This document shows positions 55,946 to 64,000 of a stretch of 64,000 bases of DNA, piece after piece; the stretch's first letter is position 1, and each line of letters begins with the position of its first letter. Origin of the DNA: Nomia melanderi (Eukaryota; Arthropoda; Insecta; Hymenoptera; Halictidae). The stretch lies in the NCBI RefSeq assembly GCF_051020985.1, contig NC_134999.1, forward strand, positions 15,195,660-15,259,659, read 5' to 3'. The notes beneath the pieces were generated by a model. The model had not been told where the DNA came from and ran no database searches. It was given only the letters and a program-made list of their open reading frames with translations. The position numbers and the translations under genes were made by a program.

Positions 55946-56520
55946 GGAAAGTAATTTTAAGTGAAAATTTCAGAATTTCAGCATTTTTGTCCTTTGATTA
56001 ATTGAAAGTAGAGTTGGAACGGAAGTACCCGTGAATAAGAAAAATAGGAGTTTCATAGATGAGATTAATTTCATGAGAGGTACTGTGTTAGGAGGTGAGC
56101 TAATATTTGTTAGAACTCCTTCAAGCAACGGACAGTTTCTTGAACCAAGATAATTCCCTGAAAGATCAATATTCTAACAAAAATAATGACTTCTTCCAAT
56201 CTTCTTTAAATCTACTATCTTTTAACAGTAAAACTACCGTACAGTTACAATGAATTCTTCAAATCTCTATCTACTAAGACCTTAATTAATTTACAATCCA
56301 GTTCGCGTGTTGCTAAATCAATTTCTCTAACAAATCCCCATAGAATCTGTTATCTCCTTAACAACTACAAAAAGAAGAAATCAGAAATAGATGATCTCGA
56401 CTTGCCCAGTACTTTTAGAAACGCGAGCATCGATTATATTGACATATTCTTAAACATCAATCAAACCAAAGTTTCTAACGTACGAAAAAGAATAAAAAAT
56501 TCCATTTTGTAACTTGACTT

Positions 56521-56752
56521 TGGATACTATTTCTACCAAAGGTGACCAAAGACACTTCCTGAAATTTTAACTTACAATTCTTTTCACGGTTTAATAATTT
56601 TTCCCCGATTGAATTTTGGATATTTCCTCTAGTTAATGTTATAATCGTTACTGGTAAAGTCGAAGGTCAATTCAGAATATACGACTAAGGTTGGAAAATA
56701 GTTCTAAGTCGAAAATTCAACTGGTGTCTGACCTCGGTAGAAATAGTGTTAA
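56521..56752. mobile_element. Family D TTAA-MITE, copy D2
   Basis: The left end is decayed (TGGATACTATTTCTACC); the right end is CTCGGTAGAAATAGTGTTAA. It shares TTAA with a family A left fragment at 56749 (about 90 bp, TTAACCCTTTGCACTCGAT). Confidence 0.85.
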
Positions 56753-56830
56753 CCCTTTGCACTCGATAGGCGACTCCCAGTCGCTAGATGAATTTATACA
56801 GTAAAACTATAAACTTTTGTATTTACCATT

Positions 56831-57030
56831 TATTTTCGGATTGGAATTATTCAGGGTTTAATTGAGAATTTTTAGGGAAATTCTGATGATTATTTCTTGG
56901 TTTCTGTATGTCTTTGAGCATTTGAGTGAATATTTTCAGATTGGAATTATTCAGGATTTAATGTGGAATTTTTAGGGAAATTCTGATGATTATTGCTTGG
57001 TTTCTGTATGTGTTTTAGTATTCGAGTGAA
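56831..57030. repeat. 100-bp tandem duplication
   Basis: TATTTTCGGATTGGAATTAT (56831) and TATTTTCAGATTGGAATTAT (56931) start two copies. Both read TTTTTAGGGAAATTCTGATG further on. Confidence 0.92.
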
Positions 57031-57056
57031 TGTGTGTTTTAGATCTTGTTGAATAT

Positions 57057-57546
57057 TTAACCCTTTGCACTCGAGAGGCGACTACTAGACGTTAGATGAT
57101 TTGATGCAGGAAGAGTATAAACTTTGGGATTTACTATTAATATTTGTATACTGTGTGATTACGTGAAGTATTGAAAGAAAATAGCTTTGTTCCCTAATTT
57201 ATGTGTGATTCCTTGTTAGATTAATTTCAACCCTTTGCAATCGGGAGGTGACTCTCAGTCACCACTTGGTTTGATACAATAAAATTATAAAGTTTGATGT
57301 TTAACACTAAACTTTGTATAACGCGTCACTATGTAAAATATCAAAGTAAAATAGTTTTGTCCTTTAATTTATCGATTAAATTGTTTACATTAGTCGCAAC
57401 AAGCATCGTCCATATTTTATCAAAGAGTGTTGAATATTTTTGGTGAAAAACTTTCGAGTGCAAAGGGTTAAAGGATCTTGTCTACATCTAATTGGAAAGT
57501 ATTGAATACTTCAAATGAAAAGTTTCACTTGAATTCAATGTATTAA
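57057..57546 (+). mobile_element. Family A MITE split by a second family A MITE
   Basis: The outer copy starts TTAACCCTTTGCACTCGAGA and ends TGAATTCAATGTATTAA. The inner copy (57227-57471) is inserted at TTTCAA and starts with the same termini. The outer body resumes as AGGATCTTGTCTACATCTAA. Confidence 0.9.
57227..57471 (+). mobile_element. Family A TTAA-MITE, inner copy
   Basis: 245 bp, from TCAACCCTTTGCAATCGGGA to TTTCGAGTGCAAAGGGTTAA. The hairpin GGTGACT-CTC-AGTCACC is intact. Confidence 0.92.
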
Positions 57547-58357
57547 CATTCTAAAATCTCTTAAATCCTCTCCATACACGAAACCCCAACCTCATAAACT
57601 CCAATTCAACATTACCATCCCCTAGACATAGATAAAAAAGATCTACCCCGCCCGAATCATGAATAATCCCCAAAAAAAGATTTCCGATCGGAATTACCAT
57701 TCGCGAATTCGCAACTAATAGATTCCACCGGCGGAGATCTCAGAGGCCCATAACAAATTCCAAATGCATCCCCAGTCGTTCCGCCCCGAACGTACAACAC
57801 GGTCGTCGATTTTTTTCACCCGACCGCCGCGTTTCTTTTTTTGCGGCCCAGGGGATACAATTTTTTTCCCTCCGCGGCGGCCGACGTAAAGTACCATCTT
57901 TTTGCGACAAGTCACCCCCGCAGCCATTTTGCCGGCCGTTTTTATTTCCCCTGTACATTTTTCAAGCCAGCGCGCGCGCGCGGTCCTGTTGATTTGCGGT
58001 GAACCGCAATACGAGCTGCGCGAGGAAAATATTGCTCACTTAAAACCGCGATAAATCGAATTCCTTTGTCGGCGGCCGCTCGCTCGGTGGAAACGAAAGC
58101 GGCGAGGAAAAAAGAGAGGGCGGCGCAGCAAATTCGGAGGAACGAGCGACTTCCGTTCCGGCTTGTTCGCGTACAAATCCGACGCGGGAACTTCGGCGAG
58201 CCGGAAATCCCGATTTGTTCGACGCTTCGCGCGGACACGTCGACGGAAGTGTCGAGCAACGTTTTAACTCGCCGCTGTCCTGATCCCCCGTGATGGACCG
58301 GGCATCGGATGTTTATGCGAAACCGTGTTTCCCGCGCGGTAATTCAATGGAACGTGA
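57547..58357. other. Intronic GC-rich block 57.75-58.34 kb
   Basis: CpG-dense with CGCGCGCGCGCG near 57970. Opposing frames up to 105 codons, none called. Confidence 0.4.
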
Positions 58358-58745
58358 ATAAACCGTTTGCACTCGAAAAATTTGTCACTAGAAATATTCT
58401 ATTTATTTTTCTGAGATATAGATGACATTTTTTTCAACTAACTTAACACTAGGTTCACGGAACGCGTCAAATTGACGCATATTGGATTTCAGAAATATTA
58501 TTTTGTAAATGTTTACGCCGATTTTGATTGATGCGATCACACTGGCATGCATCCCAATTACCTACTATCAAATCTCCAGTTTTCACAATCTAAATGAACG
58601 AGCATCAATTCTTTTAGGAATAATAGAATGAAGTGTACAATAAATTCCCGTAAACCTAGTGTTAACGAGGGATCTATTCGCAAAATAAGAACAATGGTAT
58701 TTTATTTCCACATTTCACGTATCGACAGATTACTCAAGATTTAAG
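58358..58745 (-). mobile_element. Family A MITE split by family M
   Basis: The outer A begins ATAAACCGTTTGCACTCGA, is interrupted at 58443, and resumes after 58665 with family A interior (TATTTTATTTCCACATTTCA-like). The palindrome end is not clear. Confidence 0.7.
58443..58665 (+). mobile_element. Family M TTAA-MITE, full length
   Basis: 223 bp. Starts TTAACACTAGGTTCACGGAA and ends GTAAACCTAGTGTTAA. The perfect palindrome GCGTCAAATTGACGC is just inside the left end only. Confidence 0.92.
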
Positions 58746-59215
58746 TTTGGGTGCTAAACAACTTTTGTGGATATTTACCAAAAATGCGGAAGTGATTGGG
58801 TGTGTATGAAAAAAAATTGATAAGAGTATCTTTCAATGACTGTTTTCTATTTCTAGATGAAATGATTGTAAATAGCGCATTGTTCCGTTTTACCATTTCT
58901 AAGCAGGTGATAACGAAAATAGATGATTAGAAAGAATACGAATAAACGAAGTTAATTTGATTGTACGAACCGATAGAGTGCCACTTTTAGTTTACTAAAT
59001 TGAAATCGAAATAAAATTTTAATAAAATCACGCGCATAGGTGTTCTAAATTTTAAAACGACAGTTTAAGTGCTCGGTAGTTTAGTGTTAATTTTCTTGCG
59101 ATTCTTTGAGTCCTAGGTGACGTGTTAAATTGTAGAATATTTTGAAGGTAGATCATTTTTATGGATTTTCTATTACGGCGGGACGTTTTTAATATATTTT
59201 TCTATTTTTCTCAAT
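58746..59215. other. Intronic; C'-type end at 59069-59090
   Basis: AGTGCTCGGTAGTTTAGTGTTAA-like sequence ending in TTAA (59087-59090) marks the right end of a C' copy whose left end I cannot place. Confidence 0.5.
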
Positions 59216-59453
59216 TTAACACTATTTCTACTGAAGGTATCAAGAGACACATTTTGAAATTTCAACGTGAAATTATTTTCTCGGTTTAATCATTTCTTCT
59301 CAATTGAATTTAGCACATTTCCTATGGTCAACTTTGTAATCGTTATTGGAAAAGTCGAAAGTCAATTCAGAATATAGCACTAAACTTGGAAAATAATTTT
59401 AAATTAGAATTTCGAAAGGTGACTCTTGACACCTTCGGTAGAAATAGTGTTAA
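59216..59453 (+). mobile_element. Family D TTAA-MITE, full-length copy D1
   Basis: 238 bp. Starts TTAACACTATTTCTACTGAA and ends TTCGGTAGAAATAGTGTTAA. The subterminal AAGGTG...CACCTT arms are near the right end. Reference copy for the family. Confidence 0.93.
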
Positions 59454-60433
59454 AAGAAGTCGTTTGTTTTGTGAAAATATGCGAAGAATAATATTTTAGC
59501 TTCTTAAAAACATTGTCAAATGTTTATTTAATAAATGTATGTTCTTATATGGGAACAGCGAGAACGTACTCGAGTCGACGGAAGCGTTACGAGTAAAATA
59601 AGGAAATAGGTTAACTTTGTTAATTTATATAGAAAGCATTCGATCATTTTCTTCGCGTGGACGCGCGAATGTGTAGGTGTACAGAGTTTCCCAGAGCACG
59701 AGAAGTTAGCAGATTCTCATTAAAAGAACTTTTTACATTTATCCGGGTTCCCGCGACGCATAAGAAAATTGAAATGTACACGTCAACTTCGAAGAGGTGT
59801 CTTCGATCGGAAGAAGGGGGGGGGGGGGGGGACGACAGGAGAAAGAAATTATCAGATACTTCTATTGAGATGTTCCACAAACTTGCAAACTTTCGAACAA
59901 ATGGGAATTATCGGGTTGCCTCGAAGAAAGGGAATCGGAAAAATTCGAACGAGTTTCTTCAACTCCATTAATTCCGACCAGACCACCGTCGAATCTTTCA
60001 TTTGATTTCCTCGTAATTAATAATACCATCCCTGGTATCGTTCTGTAATTAATAATACCCTCTCTGATATCGTTCTCGAATTAATAACATCCAGATTACG
60101 TATACATGATTAACCGCTTGCGCTGGAAATGAATTCAGAGATTTGGCAATGTCTCGCGCGATGAATTTTGTTTTTACCTATTTATGTTGATATGTACGCC
60201 AATTTTGTTTGTTAATCATTCTGTATAGAGTGATACATTTCGAAACAATCTAATAGGCGTAATGCAGCAAGATTGTCGCTGTGTGAAAGACATAATTGAG
60301 AATTTTGCAACAGAAACGTTTCGACATGCGTGGCACGTCTTTCCAGCAAGTAGTTAAACACGAAACGCTCTTAATCTTTGAGGCACACGATTGTAAAGAA
60401 GGAAACAACTCAAACTGCACACAATTCGCTACG
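59454..60433. other. Intronic; 16-G run and short duplication
   Basis: A run of 16 G at 59816-59831, preceded by GAAGAA. AATTAATAATACC(A/C)TC(C/T)CTG repeats at about 60015 and 60049. No gene. Confidence 0.5.
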
Positions 60434-60658
60434 TTAACACTAGAACTACCGAGCATTTAATACGATTAATATGCAATTCCTATAAAAATTGTAACAATAG
60501 ATTATTTTCAGTTTCTTCGGACATTCATTGTAATATTGAAATGAAACTATTTATTTTCACAATCATTTCGAATATTCAATGCTTCGAAGATATTAATAAT
60601 TGCTAAACAAAAAAATCGAAACCAGTCATTTTGACTGGTACGGTAGTTCTAGTGTTAA
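60434..60658 (-). mobile_element. Family C TTAA-MITE, full-length copy C2 (inverted)
   Basis: 225 bp. Starts TTAACACTAGAACTACCGAG and ends GGTACGGTAGTTCTAGTGTTAA-type. The hairpin CCAGTCATTTTGACTGG is near the right end. Inverse of C1 at 16.2 kb with about 13 differences by eye. Confidence 0.95.
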
Positions 60659-60944
60659 TCACAGCAGCCTCAACTACTAATACGTTTCGACTTGTACACA
60701 TGTTTCTTTTCACTTGTTCACTTATTCGCCGTTAGTTCGTAGCATTGACAACTGAACGAAAGACTTTAAATGAAATATTAAACTGTACGTCTATGCATGA
60801 GAAGCTAAGCAAAGGGTGTGATAGTTTTTAACTGTGTTGCGATCTGACACGAATGTTTTTTTATGAGGCGTCAGCATTCATCTGTTATTTCTCGAAGGAA
60901 ATTGCTAGATTTCTGTTTCAAGATAGTGTCAAGTTTTAAACTCA

Positions 60945-61438
60945 TTAACACGTTCGCTAGCAGCGTTTATTTCGGTGAGGACCTCCTCAATTGTAATATA
61001 TTCTACAATCCAATAAATCTAAACAAAACATCGAAAAAGTAAAACTAGAACAAGTTATCGAGTTCCTAAATATAATGCTGTAGCTGTTAACCTTAAATAA
61101 TATCTATAAGATTGATTTCATTCGCTTTATGTAAAATATAATAATATAAAAATATTATTAATTATTATAATATTATAATTTGTATAATAATTACAATTAT
61201 TATATTATAATAGTATAAGTATAAAAATCTTCCGTTCTGCTTGCAATAGAATCAAATGAAGTGTGCAATCGTGAAACGCAGGACGAATGCACCTAGGCAC
61301 TTTAATAAAATCCCAAAGCAAAAAAAAGAAGAATTACACGTTTATCGGAAAAAATAAAGAATTCATCGTTGTAACAATCAGTATAATTTCAAATTTTAAG
61401 ACGACGTGTAGATTCGTCGGACGCAGTTAACTGGTTAA
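60945..61438. mobile_element. Family K copy joined to a family J fragment
   Basis: K starts TTAACACGTTCGCTAGCAGC and matches the 3.7-kb copy in reverse (CCAATAAATCTAAACAAAAC) until about 61140. An AT-only expansion (61130-61210) follows. A J fragment then ends CGCAGTTAACTGGTTAA at 61438. Confidence 0.75.
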
Positions 61439-62368
61439 AGTATGAAACATATTTTCCTAACAGCTTTCGCGTCCCTCGAAAACTAACCTCGATCGAAAGG
61501 AATATCTTCGATTCAATCGCGAGGGATTATTGGATAGAAAAATCGTTCGGTTTCCTACAGCGGACGACAATCAGTTCCCCTGAACCGCGGAAAATGAAAT
61601 CGCGGATGGATTTCCGGCGTGGGGACCGGAACTAATTACGGGCCGAGTAATTAAATTTTGATATGACTGGTCTGATTAAATTCTCGTCCGTGTGTGCTGA
61701 ACGGGGAAGAGCAAACTGTGTCGCTGGATTAATGTCTTTCGTTCTCTAATATCGCGTAACGATTCTTTTCCCTCTCGTAATATTGTTATCGCAGTTTATA
61801 AGTTTACGTTCCGCGACGCCAACGTTCCATACGCAAATTACCGGAAACGAACGTTTCGTATCGGATATTCGAAATGACGACTGCAACGCTGGAATTCCAT
61901 CGGAGCCCTTGTAATTCGAAGAACTGCTAATTTCGCGGAACCCACGTGGAACTACAAAAACTCGGGGACATTCTTTAATTAACTAACACAAGTATTTAAT
62001 TGGAATTGTAGTCACGTCGCTAAAGGAACGCTCAGCTTTCGCGTACCGCTCTCAATTGAATTTCAGATAATGCTGTCTATTGCTTGAGCATCACTTTTAT
62101 CGCCGTGTGTAATAAAACATCGGTGTCCATGACGAAATTGGAAGACCCGGAATTTCAGCGAGTTAAAGAGAAATTTCATTTCTCTCGTGATTAGCTTATT
62201 GCGTCGGGATTGAATATGAATATATTGTATTGTATATTTCTCTAATTAAATATGTATTGAAATTCATTCCTTTTTATACTGGATCGTAAACAATCGAATG
62301 ATTTCGTCAATCCTATTATGATAGATATTATAAATAAGTCAACTGAAATTCACATATAATTTCAGTTT
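61439..62368. other. Intronic; moderately GC-rich, no gene
   Basis: 61.45-62.05 kb has many CpG and homeodomain-like TAATTA words. Nothing callable. Confidence 0.4.
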
Positions 62369-62602
62369 TTAACACGTTCGCTACCAACGTCACATATTTG
62401 TGACGAGCGCGATCTTATACTTTACATAAAGGAAATGAAATTAATCTATATTTATATTAGACATTATAAGGTATATGAGGTATTATATTAGGTATTATAA
62501 TATTATTTATATTATGTTTAAGAACTCAATAACTTAAAAGATTTACTGAATTAAAGAAAATATTACGTATTAAAGAGAACTCCAAATTCGCTATCAACGC
62601 GC
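62369..62602 (+). mobile_element. Family K TTAA-MITE, copy K3
   Basis: Starts TTAACACGTTCGCTACCAAC with the perfect hairpin GTCACA-TATT-TGTGAC just inside. The right end is decayed (AATTCGCTATCAACGCG). It lies 190 bp before the second DPP-like exon. Confidence 0.8.
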
Positions 62603-62790
62603 CATTTGCAATTGCCTCGCGCCCAACCAAAATGGCGGCGCAAAATTCAAACGCTCACGCAACAGCAGCTCCTAACTCACTACTCAAAATTTCAAAAAAA
62701 ATTCAAACTGGATCAAGATCCTGATTCAAGAGCCTAACATTCATCGTAGAACGATTAATCGGTATAGCGTCACTCAATTTTCTGTTCCAG

Positions 62791-63030
62791 AGCGGCACAA
62801 CCAATCCCACGGTGAAGCTGTTCTACGTCGACTTGGAGAAGGTGGTGCGCGGTAACGGGAGCTTAACTGAAATCGAACATCCGGCCGAGTTATCCTCGAC
62901 GGAACGGATTTTATCTGCCGTCGCTTTTCCCACGGACAATCTCGTGTACGCGACCTGGATGAACAGAGTGCAGAACAAGGCGTACTTCCATTTCTGTTAC
63001 GTCGACGGTCTTGCACCGAATTGCACCACT
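62791..63030 (+). CDS. DPP4/DPP6/DPP10-like (peptidase S9B) exon, beta-propeller part 2
   Basis: Internal coding exon of 240 bp, exactly 80 codons, phase 0 at both ends. The acceptor is TTCTGTTCCAG and the donor GTACGT. It begins SGTTNPTVKLFYVDLEK and ends LAPNCTT. Joined to the previous exon it gives HYPK-SGTTNPTVKLF, which matches the contiguous propeller segment of S9B proteins (PK, about five residues, then NPTVK) with no missing residues, so no coding exon is expected between them. Later the VAFPTDNLVYATWMNRVQN stretch fits the strand pattern around the human DPP4 segment VTWATQERISLQWLRRIQN. Two N-X-S/T sequons (NGS, NCT) suit an extracellular, glycosylated domain. A (CT)n tract lies about 130 bp into the next intron. 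The following exon is beyond the window. Confidence 0.9.
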
Positions 63031-63054
63031 GTACGTATATAGTTATATACATGT

Positions 63055-63084
63055 ATACACACACACTCACACACACACACACAC
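63055..63084. repeat. (CA)n microsatellite
   Basis: Short CA array starting 25 bp after the exon donor. Confidence 0.9.
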
Positions 63085-63156
63085 TGTGTGGCCCGCCCCC
63101 TCGGAACCTTTTCCACCCGCCAGCTAATGTCTAGCTTTGACAAGATGGCCTCCGAT

Positions 63157-63160
<4 letters not shown>

Positions 63161-63228
<68 letters not shown>
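63161..63228. repeat. (CT)n microsatellite, about 68 bp
   Basis: Uninterrupted CT dinucleotides in the intron after the second exon, followed by TTGTTCCCAG, which resembles a splice acceptor (see rejected items). Confidence 0.97.
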
Positions 63229-63233
<5 letters not shown>

Positions 63234-63387
63234 CCAGGTCCCAGCATGGTGTCCGCCAGCTTCGCAGATTTTTTGCTCGCCACCTAGGGAACGAGAATAA
63301 TTCTAGGAGATAGTTTTATCGTCCGTGAAAAACGAAGCTTCTTCAATTATTGGATTATGTCGCGAGCCCTCACTCGGTTCTTTCAAC

Positions 63388-63578
63388 CCTAATCGTACCA
63401 CGTGTTTTTATTACGAATCATACCACGATGCGACTCTCAGTCACTTAGAATAAAAGGAGTGATTACAATTTTAGAAACCCAAAACAATTTTTGGAAATGC
63501 AGTATGAAATAATCAAGAAGTTTAAGTAATCAGTTCAAATGTCACTCAAAGTCATATTGTGGTCTGATTAAGGTTAAA
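63388..63578 (+). mobile_element. Family O-like MITE
   Basis: Starts CAACCCTAATCGTACCACG and ends CTGATTAAGGTTAA. GACTCTCAGTC near the left end matches the O palindrome at 22.55 kb; the interiors share TATTTCATATTGCATTT in reverse. Confidence 0.6.
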
Positions 63579-63726
63579 TAGAAATTGTTCACATTGAATC
63601 AACCGGTGCGTTCGTAGAACTTTTTTGGGATTAATTGTGGTTGATGATTCTCTTGGTTATTAATAGAATGTTTAAACGTGTCCTTTGAGTGTGTAGTTCC
63701 TTTTAGTTCCTGTAGTTTGGAAAATG

Positions 63727-64000
63727 TTTACCCTTGACAGGTGACTCTCAGTCACCGTTTAATCTGATATAACAAAATCACAAAGTGTTATATATAATAT
63801 TAGCCTTTTGCACTCGAAAGTTTTTCACTAGAAATATTTGAACATTTTCTGATGAGATAAAGACGGTATTTCGTGAAGATAACTCGAAGAGAAATTATAC
63901 GTACATTGAGGTACAAAGCTGTTTTATTTCAATATTTCTGAAATCGATGAGTTATGCAAAATATAATATTGTAGGAGAAAGAGAATTTTATTTGAAACAG
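63727..64000 (+). mobile_element. Two overlapping family A copies at the window edge
   Basis: The outer copy starts TTTACCCTTGACAGGTGACT with the hairpin GGTGACT-CTC-AGTCACC. At 63800 a second A terminus (TTAGCCTTTTGCACTCGAA, non-palindrome end first) begins and runs off the window. Confidence 0.75.

Larger units (their letters stand above)
45315..62790 (+). other. 17.5-kb intron of the DPP-like gene
   Basis: Defined by the GTAAGC donor after the first exon and the TTCTGTTCCAG acceptor before the second, both phase 0. It is filled with TTAA-flanked elements (chains at 45.6-47.3, 52.1-53.2, 53.8-54.5, 56.5-57.5, 58.4-58.7 kb and solo copies at 59.2 and 60.4 kb), a solo-LTR-like insert, short tandem duplications and GC-rich blocks. 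No other exon is recognisable in it. Confidence 0.85.

Noticed and set aside
63229..63300. Possible third DPP-like exon after (CT)n plus TTCCCAG
   Set aside because: The translation (VPAWCPPASQIFCSPPR) does not match the expected next segment of the S9B propeller, so the acceptor-like site is probably due to the pyrimidine repeat.
1..64000. tRNA, rRNA or snRNA genes
   Set aside because: Scanned by eye for T-loop and B-box-like words and for rRNA-like blocks; none found. A covariance-model search would be decisive.
1..64000. Autonomous transposase or retrotransposon coding sequence
   Set aside because: No frame resembles piggyBac, mariner, reverse transcriptase or integrase; all elements here look non-autonomous.

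Overview
The window looks like 64 kb of an insect nuclear genome. A hymenopteran, possibly a bee, is my best guess. The grounds are an AT-rich background broken by CpG-dense GC-rich blocks, very large introns and almost no coding sequence. I see no bacterial gene layout, rRNA, tRNA or CRISPR array. The species is not identified from the sequence.

Only one gene can be supported: two plus-strand coding exons (45145-45314 and 62791-63030) of a dipeptidyl-peptidase-IV-type protein (family S9B: DPP4, DPP6 and DPP10-like). They join in phase across a 17,476-bp intron and encode about 136 residues of the beta-propeller. The hydrolase domain lies to the right of the window. The N-terminal exons were not found to the left. 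At least the right-hand part of 1-45144, and perhaps all of it, is therefore the preceding intron.

The rest is dominated by small non-autonomous DNA elements of about 200-250 bp. Each starts and ends with TTAA and has 15-20-bp terminal inverted repeats and no coding capacity. This is the architecture of piggyBac-type MITEs. I separate about 16 families by their termini and call them A to O, plus C' (my labels). They insert into one another at TTAA and often share one TTAA with a neighbour, giving chains up to 1.7 kb (8.7-9.8, 10.3-10.9, 16.2-16.6, 20.1-20.9, 22.1-22.9, 23.7-24.1, 45.6-47.3, 52.1-53.2, 53.8-54.5, 56.5-57.5, 58.4-58.7 kb). Many families carry a short hairpin palindrome just inside one end only. 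One element (I2) contains an 841-bp insert with the ends and 5-bp duplication of a solo LTR.

The second component is local tandem repeats: minisatellites at 1-410, 16.65, 29.0, 29.8, 31.5 and 44.1 kb, 8-bp-unit repeats at 7.3 and 14.4 kb, dinucleotide arrays at 2.6 and 63.2 kb, and two- or three-copy duplications of 50-210 bp. The third is a series of GC-rich, CpG-dense blocks with no convincing reading frame, which may hold regulatory DNA. Most open reading frames in the window come from simple repeats, pyrimidine-rich tracts or MITEs and were not annotated as genes.
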